The position numbers were made by a program, and so were the translations under genes. Shown one piece after another: positions 36,841-47,463 of a DNA stretch of 64,000 nucleotides. This DNA is from Candidatus Avimonas faecium (GTDB taxonomy: Bacteria; Bacillota; Clostridia; Oscillospirales; Acutalibacteraceae), in NCBI GenBank assembly GCA_904419005.1, contig CAJFQI010000001.1:1-64000 (forward strand), in the 5' to 3' direction. Below the pieces are notes generated by a model. That model was not told where the DNA came from. It saw only the letters and a program-made list of their open reading frames with translations, and did no database searches. Numbering within the stretch: the first letter of the stretch is position 1; each line of letters begins with the position of its first letter.

Positions 36841-37623
36841 TCAGATGCGGACGGTTTCCCCCGCATCCTGCCGGCCGCCGACAAAGGTATGCACCGTTTG
36901 CCGAATCACCGTCAGGAGCTCCTCCTCGGCCGCGGGGCCCTGCGGATCGCACGGCACAAAGGGATTGCAGCGGATATCCTTGCCAAAAAGCGTCTCATAC
37001 CAGGCGGCGGCAACGGCATAACGGCCGTAGGTCCAGCCCATATGGAACCCGTCCCGGCAGAGGGAGAGGCCGCCCTTCGCATAGCAGAAGGCCGGCGTCC
37101 CCCGCAGCGCCTGGATCACATCGCCGCTGGGGATCAGCGGCAGGCCCAGGTCGGCGGCAGCTTGGCTATAAGCGTCCTTAAGCCGGATGTACATTTCGTT
37201 CTGATTGCGGTGGTACAGGGGGAACGCCCCGTGGTCGCTGTCGGTTTCATAAGCCCATGTCTCGTGAAGGTATATCCCGGCATGGGGCGCCAGCGCCTTG
37301 ACAAAGCCGACCAGCTGCGCCAGGTAGGGCTCATAGGTTTCCGGCTGGCCGCTGAAATGGCTGGCCTGCTGCAGCGTCACCACATCCCAGGCCTCCTCCG
37401 CCAGGCTGTCCCGCAGGGAAACCATCTCGCCGGTATCCCTCCCATTGCATTCGCGGCAGTAGGCCGCGCCGCCGCTGAGGACATTTTCCCAGTGGGTCTC
37501 AAGCGAGCAGCCGGGAATAAACAAATTGACGATCTTGCTTTCCGCCCCGCCCGCCTCTGCCAGGTCGTGCAGATAGGCGGTGGCATCCTGGGAAAAGCTG
37601 TTGCCGATGGCCAAAATCTTCAT
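36841..37623 (-). CDS. DUF4886 (SGNH-hydrolase-like) protein
   Basis: MKILAIGNSFSQDATAYLHDLAEAGGAESKIVNLFIPGCSLETHWEN ... DVVTLQQASHFSG. Confidence 0.85.
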   Translation of the reverse strand: MKILAIGNSFSQDATAYLHDLAEAGGAESKIVNLFIPGCSLETHWENVLSGGAAYCRECNGRDTGEMVSLRDSLAEEAWDVVTLQQASHFSGQPETYEPYLAQLVGFVKALAPHAGIYLHETWAYETDSDHGAFPLYHRNQNEMYIRLKDAYSQAAADLGLPLIPSGDVIQALRGTPAFCYAKGGLSLCRDGFHMGWTYGRYAVAAAWYETLFGKDIRCNPFVPCDPQGPAAEEELLTVIRQTVHTFVGGRQDAGETVRI

Positions 37624-37628
37624 TTTCT

Positions 37629-40472
37629 TCAGCCTCCAAAAACCACTTTGACCGTTCGCAGCGAATAGGGGGACAGGGGGACGGAAATACGCTCCCCCTC
37701 TGCCGGCAGCCGGCAGTCCGGCTCCTGCTCCAGCAAATCGGTGAGCACCGCCCGCTCCACCGGACGGCGGAAAGCGACCGACGCCGTGCCGGCGCGGCCC
37801 TGCGTCTCATGCAGCCGCAGGATCAAGGCGCCGCCGTCCTCGGCCAGCTTGACGCTGTCCACCACGGCGCCGTCCGCCTCCACCTCCATCAGGGAGCCGG
37901 CAGCGGGCAGGGAGCCGGGATGGGCGGTGTCGGCGACGGCCTGGATGGGGCTGTCGTACCGCTCCGCCTGACGGCACATGGCCGCGGGATCGGCCGTATC
38001 CGCCGGCGCCAGCTTCAAAACAAAGGGCGTCTCCCCCGCCTCCGGACAGGGATCCGGATTGTAGGAGGAACGGATCAGGGTAACGCCGAGGCTTCCCGCA
38101 AACCCGCGGAAGCCGTGCCTGGAATCCGACCACAGCATCAGGGCGTCTCCCTCGCTGTCCGGGCGCGAGGCGGCAAAGGAACAGGCCGGCTGATCCAGGT
38201 CCGCCTCCTGGCGGGCGATCAGCCCCATCGGCACGTCATAGCAGTAGCTCCGGCTGCCGTCCGCCAGCGCGGCATCAAACCGGAGCTGCGGGATCCCGTG
38301 CTCCGGGCTGCCGTATTCCCGCCAATCCGCCCTGCCGGCAAAGGTCAGCGCCGGGCTGCCGTCGTCCAGGGAAACCTCTATCTCAAGGCGGGAGTTCCCG
38401 ACGGCGGCCTGCATCCGGATGGCCTGGCGCAGCGGGCCGTCCGCCGTTTTCCGAATACGGACGTTTTCTATCGCCGTTTCCGACATCCAGCGCCCGTCAA
38501 TCCAGGCGGTCATCCCCTTGTCGGTATCCTCATACAGGAAACGAAAGCCGGCGCCTCCCCGGGAGGCATCAAGGTACTCATGGCCGTCCCTAAGCCGCAC
38601 CAGGGACAGCAGCCTGCCGTCCCGCGGGGAAAACGAGGCCCGTACCAGGGCGTTTTCCAGGACAAAGACGTCCGGACGCGCCAGCCGCTCGCAGCCGTCG
38701 GCCAGCCGGCCTCCCCGCACCGGCAGGTCGTCCTTGTCCCGGATCCCCAGGACACGGTAGCCAAAGGCCGGGATTTCCGTCTGTACCAGCGCCGTCACAT
38801 ACGAATGGCTCCAATAGCTGTTGAACCCGCCTGTCAGGACCTGGCAGGGCACCAGCTGCCCCTTCTCGTCGTAAAAGGCCAGCAGCCCCACGTCCCGGGG
38901 GCTCCAATCCCAAACGGTGATCTCCACCGTCTCCCGCCGTGCAAAGGCGGAAGGGTTCCACAAGAAGACCGTGCGTCCCGCGCCCGCCCGGAGGACAGCC
39001 TGGGACGTCTGCCCCTTTTCCGCGCCGGAACCGGCTCCAGCGCCCAGAAGCAGCGGGTTCGCGGGCCCGGCGTCGGCAAAGCAGGCCGTGTCCGCCTTTT
39101 CCGCCAGAGAGCGCAGCGCCCGCTGCCGCACCGTATTGGCCAGGGCGCCCGCCTGCTGCAGGCACCCCAAAGCGTATTCCCGGCTTTCCCGCACGCAGGA
39201 GCCGGGGAGGATGTCGTGGAACTGCTGGAACAGCAGCTTTTCCCAGCCGCGGGCTAAGGCGCGGCGGTCATAGGCCTCCCCGCCCGCCAAATAATCCAGC
39301 GCCGCGGAGCACTCGGCCTGCTGCAGCATCCGCTGGGTGCGGCGGGCCGCGGCCTTGATGCGGGTCTGGGTGGTATAGCAGCCGGTATACACCGGGTTGC
39401 GCTCACCGCACAGGACGGGAAGCCCGACGGCGTCCCGGTCAAGGGTCTCGTAGAATTCCCGCAGCGTGCCGAACCGCAGCCGGGGATACAGCGGCCAGCT
39501 CATGCAGTCCCGGAGCCGGTCCAGATCCCGCCGGGTAGGCCCGCCGCCGTGATCCCCCACGCCGTAAAGCTTCAGCATCGTTTTCTGGCCGGAAGCCGCG
39601 CAGTCCGCCAGCTTGCCCGCCAAGAGGCTGTGATCCACAATCGCGCTGTAGAAGGCGGAATCCATATAGGAAAGCACCTGCGCGCCGGACGGGGCCTGCC
39701 ACCGGGAGATCGCCGGCCCGGCCCAGCCCCGGTTGAAATAATAATACCGGATCCCCGCGGCGGCGAGAATCTCCGGCGTATGGAGGGGGTGCCCGAAGGT
39801 ATCCGGCTCAAAATCTATGCACAAATCCTCCTCCCGAAGGGAGAGCAGCCGGGAAAGGTACCGCTTGGTATACAGGATCTGCCGCGCCTGGCTTTCGGCA
39901 TTGGGCAGGTTCTTATCCGCCTCCACCCAGGTGGAAGCGGTCACCTCCAGCCGCCCCTCCTGAACCCGGCGGCGCAGCTCATCCAGCATGGCAGGGGGGC
40001 CGTATTCCTCCACGATGCGGTAAACCGACGCCTGGGACTGGCTGAAGCGGAAATCCGGGTACTCCCGCATCAGGGCCAGCACGGTGGACAGGGTGTCCAG
40101 CACCACCTGCACCGTCTCCTCAAAGCCCCAGGTCCAGTTCATATCAATATGGGCGTGGCCGATGCAGAGGACTTGGTATTCCTTGGCGGGGATGCCGATT
40201 TTCAGGGCTTCCTGCTCCGCTTGCAGGCAGTCCTCCCGCGCAACGTACCCGTTTGCCCGGTAGCGCTCCGCCGCCTCCCGCACAATGGGAAGCAGCTCCG
40301 CGTCATAACGGCCGTCCTGCTGCGCGGACAGCTCCGTCAAAAACTGCATCTGGGCAAACAGCCGGGACTGCCAGTAAAGAGGGCGCTCCTCTATATAGGT
40401 GGGATACTGCGAGGAAAAGCTGTTTCCGGACGGCACCTCAAGCCGGTGCAGGGCGGCGGCCAGTTGACTCAT
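37629..40472 (-). CDS. GH38 family alpha-mannosidase
   Basis: LCIGHAHIDMNWTWGFEETVQVVLDTLSTVLALMREYPDFRFSQSQASVYRIVEEY ... WVEADKNLPNAESQARQILY; start at MSQLAAAL (40472). Confidence 0.93.
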   Translation of the reverse strand: MSQLAAALHRLEVPSGNSFSSQYPTYIEERPLYWQSRLFAQMQFLTELSAQQDGRYDAELLPIVREAAERYRANGYVAREDCLQAEQEALKIGIPAKEYQVLCIGHAHIDMNWTWGFEETVQVVLDTLSTVLALMREYPDFRFSQSQASVYRIVEEYGPPAMLDELRRRVQEGRLEVTASTWVEADKNLPNAESQARQILYTKRYLSRLLSLREEDLCIDFEPDTFGHPLHTPEILAAAGIRYYYFNRGWAGPAISRWQAPSGAQVLSYMDSAFYSAIVDHSLLAGKLADCAASGQKTMLKLYGVGDHGGGPTRRDLDRLRDCMSWPLYPRLRFGTLREFYETLDRDAVGLPVLCGERNPVYTGCYTTQTRIKAAARRTQRMLQQAECSAALDYLAGGEAYDRRALARGWEKLLFQQFHDILPGSCVRESREYALGCLQQAGALANTVRQRALRSLAEKADTACFADAGPANPLLLGAGAGSGAEKGQTSQAVLRAGAGRTVFLWNPSAFARRETVEITVWDWSPRDVGLLAFYDEKGQLVPCQVLTGGFNSYWSHSYVTALVQTEIPAFGYRVLGIRDKDDLPVRGGRLADGCERLARPDVFVLENALVRASFSPRDGRLLSLVRLRDGHEYLDASRGGAGFRFLYEDTDKGMTAWIDGRWMSETAIENVRIRKTADGPLRQAIRMQAAVGNSRLEIEVSLDDGSPALTFAGRADWREYGSPEHGIPQLRFDAALADGSRSYCYDVPMGLIARQEADLDQPACSFAASRPDSEGDALMLWSDSRHGFRGFAGSLGVTLIRSSYNPDPCPEAGETPFVLKLAPADTADPAAMCRQAERYDSPIQAVADTAHPGSLPAAGSLMEVEADGAVVDSVKLAEDGGALILRLHETQGRAGTASVAFRRPVERAVLTDLLEQEPDCRLPAEGERISVPLSPYSLRTVKVVFGG

Positions 40473-40485
40473 AGAAGGTTCCTCC

Positions 40486-41739
40486 CTACGTTTCCTCTGG
40501 GGAAACGGTGTCTTGGCAATAGGATTTCCAGCGGCGCACACCGGCGGCGCAGAAGGCCAGCCCCGCCACCGCCATCAGCGACCAGGAAAGGATGGTCGCC
40601 TGCCAGCCGTACCGCTGCGCCAGCACGACAATGCCGTAAGAGGACAGCGCGCTGCCGAGATGGGTACAGGTGTTCAGGACCCCCGACACGGTGGAAGCCC
40701 GGCCAAAGCGGGCCAGGCGGGCCGGCACCATGCAGATCAGCAGCAGGTTCACGCCGTTGGAGCAGGCGGTCACCACCGCCGCCAGCAGCACCGCCGCCAG
40801 CGGGCTGTCAATGGGCAGAAGCCCGAGGGCCAGCGCGGCCGCGGCGCTCCCGCCGAACAGCAGGGCGGAAAAGCCCAATTCATTGTGCAGCCAGCGGCGG
40901 TACAGGACCGAAACCAGCAGGTAGCTCAGGATGTTGAACAGCGGCAAAACCACCGAGCTGAAAATCGACAGCGAGGTGCCCAGATGGAAGGTATCCACCA
41001 GATAGCTGGGAACCCAGGTGATCACGCCGTCCCGCAGCGCGCCCTGGAAAACGATGGCCAGCATGATGCAGAGCAGCTCCGCCGAAAGCAGCAGCTTCCA
41101 GGCCGAGCCCGCGCTTTGCTTTTGCTGTACGGCTTCCTCCTCCGCCGGCACGGCCGTCCTTTCCAGCCGGGGCAGCCACAGGGCCCAGAGCAACGCCACC
41201 CCTGCCGTCAGCAGCGCCGAGAAATAAAACACATACCGCCAGCTTCCCAGCAGGATCCCCAGCGGCGCAATCAGGTAAATCGCCATCGAAGCCGCCATGC
41301 TGGCGATGGACACCTGCACCGAAACCCGCTGGAAATCCCCGATTTTCAGCAGGCCCGTCAGGATCTTGACCATCGGCGGCCAGATCATGGCCAGCGCCAG
41401 CCCGTTGCACCCCCAGATCACCGCCATCAGGGCGGCGGAGTGGACCAAGGGCATCAGCAGATTGGTCAGGGCGCCGACCAGCAGGCCGCCGGTGATCAGC
41501 CGGCGGGGGTCCAGCCGGTCGCCCAGCACGCCGCTGAGCAGCTGCCCGGAGCAATAGGTGACCTGCTGGACCACTACCACCAGGGAAACGGCGGTGGCCG
41601 CCATGTTTTCCGACCGCACGATCTCCGCCACCACGGTGGAGAAGGTCAGCCGCGCCATATAGTTGCAAAAATAGACGGCGCTGCACAGCAGCGATAAAAA
41701 GCAGATTGAAGATTTCGATGTCAGCTTATAGGCGGCCAT
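40486..41739 (-). CDS. MFS transporter (UhpC/GlpT-like)
   Basis: 12-TM pattern MAAYKLTSKSSICFLSLLCSAVYFCNYMARLTFSTVVAEIV... ; start at 41739. Confidence 0.88.
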   Translation of the reverse strand: MAAYKLTSKSSICFLSLLCSAVYFCNYMARLTFSTVVAEIVRSENMAATAVSLVVVVQQVTYCSGQLLSGVLGDRLDPRRLITGGLLVGALTNLLMPLVHSAALMAVIWGCNGLALAMIWPPMVKILTGLLKIGDFQRVSVQVSIASMAASMAIYLIAPLGILLGSWRYVFYFSALLTAGVALLWALWLPRLERTAVPAEEEAVQQKQSAGSAWKLLLSAELLCIMLAIVFQGALRDGVITWVPSYLVDTFHLGTSLSIFSSVVLPLFNILSYLLVSVLYRRWLHNELGFSALLFGGSAAAALALGLLPIDSPLAAVLLAAVVTACSNGVNLLLICMVPARLARFGRASTVSGVLNTCTHLGSALSSYGIVVLAQRYGWQATILSWSLMAVAGLAFCAAGVRRWKSYCQDTVSPEET

Positions 41740-41752
41740 ACATACGCCTTCC

Positions 41753-43006
41753 TTACCTTTGGCAATACGGAGGCTTATCGCCCTCCTGGCTGTGATGCTG
41801 CCGGCAGCCCCTGCAATCGCCGTGGTTCTCGCAGTCCTCCGAAGGGCAGGGGCATTCCGCCGGGGCCGGATAGGTGCAGCGGTGCGCTTCCTCCACAAAG
41901 GCCTGGATCAAGCGGTGCTCGCCGTCAAAGAAGTGGTCGGAAGGGCAGAGGATATACCCGCCCCCCTCGCCGGCCTGCTCAAAGCACCGCCGCACCGCCG
42001 CGCGGGTCTCCTCCTCGGAACAGCCCACGAAATAATGGCCCTGGTCAAAGCCGCCGATCATGCACACCCTGTCGCCGATGCGGCGCTTGGCTTCGGCAAG
42101 GTCCACGTCGGCCCCCATCCCCGGCGGGGTAAAGGTCTCCATCGCGTCCGGACCCATCCCCGCCAAATCCTCAAGGATCGGCATCATGCCCCCGCAGGTA
42201 TGGTACGTCACCCGCTGCCCGCATTCGTGAAGGAGCGCAATCAGCGGCTGGTCAAAGGGGATGACAAATTCCCGCAGCATAGCCGGGGAAATCACCGTTG
42301 AGGAGGCGTCTCCCCCGCCCAGCTCAATCAGGTCGTACCGCACCCCTTTGAGGGAGCGGATGTATTCCTTTTTGCCTTCCTGCAGGACGCCGCAGGCATA
42401 TTTCACCCACGCAGGGTCGTCAAAGCTCTCAAGGATCAAATTTTCAATGCCGAACAGGCAGGCAAGATCCTGGAAGCAGCCGGGCTGGCCGAAGGGGGCC
42501 GAGCTGACCACCGAGCCGCGCACCAGCGCTTCCTGCCCCACCTCGTCGGCGATGCGGTTGATGGCCTGCCCGTCGCAGCGATAGCGGGGCGCATAGCGTT
42601 CAACCAGCTCGATATCCCGCTTGTTTTTCAGCAGATGCTCCTTGACCCAGGAGGTAAACGGGTTTTCCTGCAAAACCGTGGTCAGGTCCCCTCCGGGGGT
42701 ATGCATGGTATAACGGAAGGTGCGGTACTGCGGGTCGGGGAGCTCCTCTACCTCTACGCGCCAATCCGGCGTGCACAGCAGGCCCTTGACCGGTTCCAGG
42801 TATTCCCCCGCCGCTTCCTCCACCCGGAAGGCCTGGGGCCAGACGATGGGGTCAAAGCCCATCGCCTTATGGTAGGAAAGGGGATCCATCCCGCCCTCGT
42901 AGGTATTCAGGTAATACGGCATCAGATGGTGCGTGGTAACCGGTAGCCGGTCGGTGGGCCGGCGCTCAAGGGCGGCGATCAGCCGCTGTTTAGCCGTCAT
43001 AATCAT
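41753..43006 (-). CDS. UroD family protein 2 with Cys-rich C-terminal tail (DUF6485-like)
   Basis: MTAKQRLIAALERRPTDRLPVTTHHL ... LLHECGQRVTYHTCGGMMPIL ... tail ECPCPSEDCENHGDCRGCRQHHSQEGDKPPYCQR. Confidence 0.85.
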   Translation of the reverse strand: MIMTAKQRLIAALERRPTDRLPVTTHHLMPYYLNTYEGGMDPLSYHKAMGFDPIVWPQAFRVEEAAGEYLEPVKGLLCTPDWRVEVEELPDPQYRTFRYTMHTPGGDLTTVLQENPFTSWVKEHLLKNKRDIELVERYAPRYRCDGQAINRIADEVGQEALVRGSVVSSAPFGQPGCFQDLACLFGIENLILESFDDPAWVKYACGVLQEGKKEYIRSLKGVRYDLIELGGGDASSTVISPAMLREFVIPFDQPLIALLHECGQRVTYHTCGGMMPILEDLAGMGPDAMETFTPPGMGADVDLAEAKRRIGDRVCMIGGFDQGHYFVGCSEEETRAAVRRCFEQAGEGGGYILCPSDHFFDGEHRLIQAFVEEAHRCTYPAPAECPCPSEDCENHGDCRGCRQHHSQEGDKPPYCQR

Positions 43007-43029
43007 AAAGCGCGTCCTCCTGTCCCCTT

Positions 43030-44175
43030 TTATTCATATCGGCCGAATTCCCGGCCCGCCTCGTACAAGGCCCACATGTTTTCCAGCGTGGTGCCCGGCG
43101 GAATATCGTTCCCCTCCCGGAAGACAAACTGCTTGGACAGGGGCTTGACCGATTCTATGACCGTCCGGGAGGCCGCGCGGATCTCCTCCGGCGTCCCCCG
43201 CAGGACCAGCTCCGCCGGCACGCCGCCCTGGATCACCGTCCCCGGGCGCAGCTGCCGGATCAACGCGGCATGGTCAACGGGGAAGCCGGTGTCAAAGGTG
43301 CCGATATGCAGTTCCTCCTGGATCAGCGGGTAATGCCGCGTGGCGTTCCCGCACAGATGGCAGAAGCCCGGCTCGTCCCCCGTGCTCAGCGCCGCCCGCA
43401 GCCTTTTGTGGTAGGGGAGGACAAATTCCCGGTACATCTCCACGCTGAGCAGCTGGATGCTGTCGTCGGCAAAGCCGAAAAAGGGCGACACTTCCGGCTC
43501 GCCCGCATACCGCCGCCACGCCTTGAGGCGCTGGATGGTCGCCTCGGTCAGGTAATCCATCAGCTGATGGAAATAATCCGGGGATTCCAGCATGTCGACA
43601 CAGGCCTCCGCCGCGCCCCGCAGCTCACAGGCCAGGGTAAACATGCCGTCCGTCCACAAAAAAGGCATCCCGATATGGGTGACCGGCAGCCCGTCAATCA
43701 CGGTTTCCCGGGCCAGCTCCGTAAAGCGCTCATGAAAGCGGCGCACCGTCGCCATAAACCCGCCGAACGGGTCGGGGATCCCCCTCTCAAACAGCTCGTT
43801 TTTGTTGTCCTCCCGCAGGAAGGGCAGCGCATAGGGCACCTCGTTGTCGGGGAAGGCAACCTCCGCCCCCAGCCAGGCCGCCTCGTAATAGTTCTGGAAA
43901 TCAAGGTTGACGTTCCAGCCCTCCTCCGGCGGCCCCATGGCGTGATCGCCCGGGATCCGCGTCCGGTAATACGGCTCAAACCCGCACTGAAGCCGGAACA
44001 TGACGTCGGGATCCCGGCTGTACTCCCGGAAGGAGACCCCAGCGGGGTTGGTCGCCGGGCTTTGCACATAATAGCGGTCGGAAACCCCGACGATCACCGG
44101 CATACGCACCGGGTCGCCTGTGCGGAACCGGGCCCAGACCTCCTCCACTTCCCGGTTATGCGCCGCAAAGTCCAT
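43030..44175 (-). CDS. UroD family protein 3
   Basis: MDFAAHNREVEEVWARFRTGDPVRMPVIVGVSDRYYV... GFCHLCGNATRHYPLIQEELHIGTFDTGFPVDHAALIRQL. Confidence 0.78.
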   Translation of the reverse strand: MDFAAHNREVEEVWARFRTGDPVRMPVIVGVSDRYYVQSPATNPAGVSFREYSRDPDVMFRLQCGFEPYYRTRIPGDHAMGPPEEGWNVNLDFQNYYEAAWLGAEVAFPDNEVPYALPFLREDNKNELFERGIPDPFGGFMATVRRFHERFTELARETVIDGLPVTHIGMPFLWTDGMFTLACELRGAAEACVDMLESPDYFHQLMDYLTEATIQRLKAWRRYAGEPEVSPFFGFADDSIQLLSVEMYREFVLPYHKRLRAALSTGDEPGFCHLCGNATRHYPLIQEELHIGTFDTGFPVDHAALIRQLRPGTVIQGGVPAELVLRGTPEEIRAASRTVIESVKPLSKQFVFREGNDIPPGTTLENMWALYEAGREFGRYE

Positions 44176-44212
44176 AGCCGTTCCCCCTTTATCGCATCAA
44201 TTTGGCCGGCGG

Positions 44213-46072
44213 TTATTTCCATTCCACCGCCGGATACGGCCGCACCGGGAAATACACGGTATAGGTTTCCCTGCCGATCTGGTACAGCGGCTTGAGGTAA
44301 AAGCCCACCGGCTGGTTGAAGGTGCGGTAGCCCGGGTTCCACATAGACCAGACCCGTTCGTTGGCCGGCTTCAGGAATTCCTCCGGATGCGACGGATCCC
44401 CGAACAGCATCCGTTCCTCCCCCACCAGGCCGGCCAGCACCACTGGGCCGTCCAGGAACGCCATAGTCCCCGGCTCGTCCGGCAGCGGCCAGCAGTGCAG
44501 CTTTTTCGGCAGCCGCAGCCGGATCCGGTCGCCCGCCGCAGCCCGCAGGGAGGCCCAGCCGCCGGCGGATGCGAGAGGGACCTCCTCCCCGTTTTTCCAG
44601 CAGACCGGCGGCCCCGCCAGCCACCAGGGCAGGCGGAATTCCAGCGTCAGCTCCACCGGGTCCGCCGCCGTGACCGTATAATCAAAGCTCCAGTATGCCG
44701 GACGTTCCAGGCCGTTCAGCGCCGTGTCGTTGATCTGGTTGCAGCTGCCGCCCAAATCGGTTTCGGCCTGTTCCACCGTCACCTCCGTCCCACCGACGCG
44801 CAGGTTCACGCGGCAGGGCTGATACTGTGCGACGCGCAGGCGGTCCTCCTGCTGGTAAAACACCCACTCCTGCAGGCGGGAATGGGCCTGCATCAGGGTG
44901 CAGTGGCAGCACCAGCAATGCTCCGTCTCCGAGCCCCAAGCCTTATGGGCCCCGGCGTGCAGCGGCAGATAATAGGCGATCAGCCCGCGGTCCGGCTCAT
45001 ACGGCTCGGCGCACTGATCCAAGGCCCGGCCCTCCCAATGCCCTTGGGCGAACAGGCCGTTCCAGATATTGCGCTCAATGTAATCGGCGTACTCCTTATC
45101 GCCGGTCCAGCGGAAAAGATAATCGGCCAGCCGGATCATGTTGTATACCACACAGTGCTCCTGCGTCTGATCCCCCAGCCGGTTCGCCTGCCGGTTCATC
45201 GGCGTCCAGACCTCGCCGCTGGTCTGGCCGCCGGTCGCAAACTGCCCCCGGTCAGTGACCGCCAAACGCCAATATTCCTGCACGATCTTCCGGTAGCGCT
45301 CCTCGCCGGTGACCTCGTAAGCCCGCGCCGCGCCGTGGATCTCGGGAATGGTGGTGTTGGCGTGCATATTGGTGAGGACGTCCTCCCCGCGGTACAGCGG
45401 CTCAAACAGGCGGGGGCGCTCGTACAGCCGCATCAGCCGGGCGTAGCGCTCTTCGCCGGTGAACCCATACAGGTCCGCCCAAAGCTCCATCAGCCCGCCG
45501 GTTTCCTGCCGGTCCATCATATCCGAAAGGAGCTCCCGGGGGGTCTGCTCGGCAAAGGCTTCAAACCAGCCGGCGGCGTCGCGGATCACCTCCGCGGCCT
45601 CCGGAATGCCGGCCATCCGCCAAGCGTCGAGCATCCCCATCAGCACCTTATGGCAGACGTACAGCGGCGCCCAGTAGTATCGGCCGTCCCGCACGCCGGT
45701 GACATAGGAAGGCGGGATCGGGAAGCACCAGCCGTCCCCGGATTCGAGCTGGCAGCGGCGGATTTCCTTTACCACATACTCCAGCTTGGCCCGCAGCCGT
45801 ATGTCCTCCTGGCTTTGGACGGTGTAGGCGGCCGCGCTGATCCAGTGCGCGGTAAAGGTGCCCCGGATATGGCTGGTCTGGGAATCCCAGCCCCCGTGCA
45901 GATCGTTCCGCTTGGTATTGACGCTGCCGGTAAGCCCTGCCTGCCACCAATAGGGGAACAGGAGGTTTTCCTCTTTCAGCCGGTGCAGATAGGCGACATT
46001 GCGCATCCGCTTCGCCAGCCCCTCGCCGGGCAGAAGCATAGCGCTGCTGCCCAGCGGCTTCCAATTTTCCAT
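44213..46072 (-). CDS. GH127-type beta-L-arabinofuranosidase domain protein
   Basis: GWDSQTSHIRGTFTAHWISAAAYTVQ... TTIPEIHGAARAYEVTGEERYRKI ... TQEHCVVYNMIRLADYLFRWTGDKEYADYIERNIWNGLFAQ. Confidence 0.87.
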   Translation of the reverse strand: MENWKPLGSSAMLLPGEGLAKRMRNVAYLHRLKEENLLFPYWWQAGLTGSVNTKRNDLHGGWDSQTSHIRGTFTAHWISAAAYTVQSQEDIRLRAKLEYVVKEIRRCQLESGDGWCFPIPPSYVTGVRDGRYYWAPLYVCHKVLMGMLDAWRMAGIPEAAEVIRDAAGWFEAFAEQTPRELLSDMMDRQETGGLMELWADLYGFTGEERYARLMRLYERPRLFEPLYRGEDVLTNMHANTTIPEIHGAARAYEVTGEERYRKIVQEYWRLAVTDRGQFATGGQTSGEVWTPMNRQANRLGDQTQEHCVVYNMIRLADYLFRWTGDKEYADYIERNIWNGLFAQGHWEGRALDQCAEPYEPDRGLIAYYLPLHAGAHKAWGSETEHCWCCHCTLMQAHSRLQEWVFYQQEDRLRVAQYQPCRVNLRVGGTEVTVEQAETDLGGSCNQINDTALNGLERPAYWSFDYTVTAADPVELTLEFRLPWWLAGPPVCWKNGEEVPLASAGGWASLRAAAGDRIRLRLPKKLHCWPLPDEPGTMAFLDGPVVLAGLVGEERMLFGDPSHPEEFLKPANERVWSMWNPGYRTFNQPVGFYLKPLYQIGRETYTVYFPVRPYPAVEWK

Positions 46073-46077
46073 CTCTT

Positions 46078-47424
46078 TTATCCCTCCGCCGGAACGCCGA
46101 AGCAGGCCCGCTGGAAGCGGGGCACCCGGCCCTTTAACCCCGCCAGCTTCTCGTACGCGTCCGGTTCGCTCTCGGCTACCAGCGCCTTCATCAGCCGGCC
46201 CTCCTCATAGCAGAGCTCATCGTGCAGGGGAAAATATTCCGACAGCAGGAAAAGGGCGTAGCTGACCAGCCGGAATTCACCGTACACCCGGGGATAGGTG
46301 TCCTGGGTGTATTTTTCCACCGCCACGGAATAATGCGCCTTGACGGCGTCAACCAGCGCCTGCTTCTCGTTGGCCGGGGCGAACGCAATGGTCTGGAACT
46401 CGTTGAAGCCGTGGGGATTGTCAACCGGGTTGTTGTACCAGCTGCCCTCAAAGGGCTCGGGCGTGGTGCCGTGGGAATCGCTGCTTCCCACCACCGCCGC
46501 CCGGCTTTCCCCATGGGCGAGGATGTCCATATACAGCGACACCTGCATATTGTTCTCCTTGGGATACAGGCCGCCGACCAGCTCAAACGCGTCAAAAATG
46601 CCGTTCTTGAACTGGTAGCGCACCATATCCTCGCTGACGTGATAGGCGTCCACCGTCCAATAGGGATGGGCGAAGATGGCCAGCCCGTTCCCCTCCTGGA
46701 TATGCCGGTAGACCCACAGGCAGGAGGCGTACTCAAACGCGTTGACCCGGCCCGCCTCCGGCGGGATGGCGAGGGTGCTTTCCAGCTCGCGGACCTCCCT
46801 GTAATAGCGCTCTTCGTCCTCCTGGAAAAGCGTATTGACGCTGAAATCCCCGCCGAAGTTCACGATATGGATATGGTTGTCGGGCGCGTGCACCTCTTCG
46901 CCGTGAACCACCGTCAGGTCGGTCGGACGCCCGGACCAATAGTCATACGCCGCCACCGAGCCGCCGTATTCGCTGTGGTCGGACACCACCATAAAGTCAA
47001 AGCCCGCGCGGCGGTAGTTGGCCGCCACCTCCTCGGGGGCCTCCGCCCCGTCGGAAAAGGTGGAATGCACATGCAGATCCCCCCGCAGCGGCAGGCGGCC
47101 GTATAGGTCCGGCTTCAGGCAGTAGACCGACAGGTTGATGAAATGCTGCTCCGCGTCAACGGTAAACCAGATGTTGTATTCCTGTTCCCGGGTAAAGGTA
47201 TGGGAAAAGGTCAGCGCGTTGTCATGCGCCGCCACATCGTAGGATGGGTATTTTTCCTGCTCCAGCGCGCAGGCCGGTTCCGTCATCGGGATGACCGTCA
47301 CATGGTGGACGCTGCCTTCGGCAAAGCGCATATGCGGCGAGCGGGGGCGGATGGTGATCCGGCTCTCCGCTCCCTCCAATACGGTTTTCGGCATAATCGA
47401 AAAATAGTGCAATTCACGGCGCAT
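46078..47424 (-). CDS. CehA/McbA-type PHP-domain metallohydrolase
   Basis: LRGDLHVHSTFSDGAEAPEEVAANYRRAGFDFMVVSDHSEYGGS ... AIFAHPYW ... VVGSSDSHG. Confidence 0.87.
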   Translation of the reverse strand: MRRELHYFSIMPKTVLEGAESRITIRPRSPHMRFAEGSVHHVTVIPMTEPACALEQEKYPSYDVAAHDNALTFSHTFTREQEYNIWFTVDAEQHFINLSVYCLKPDLYGRLPLRGDLHVHSTFSDGAEAPEEVAANYRRAGFDFMVVSDHSEYGGSVAAYDYWSGRPTDLTVVHGEEVHAPDNHIHIVNFGGDFSVNTLFQEDEERYYREVRELESTLAIPPEAGRVNAFEYASCLWVYRHIQEGNGLAIFAHPYWTVDAYHVSEDMVRYQFKNGIFDAFELVGGLYPKENNMQVSLYMDILAHGESRAAVVGSSDSHGTTPEPFEGSWYNNPVDNPHGFNEFQTIAFAPANEKQALVDAVKAHYSVAVEKYTQDTYPRVYGEFRLVSYALFLLSEYFPLHDELCYEEGRLMKALVAESEPDAYEKLAGLKGRVPRFQRACFGVPAEG

Positions 47425-47463
47425 AAACGCGATCCTCCCTTCAAAATCGAGCGGGAACCCGCT

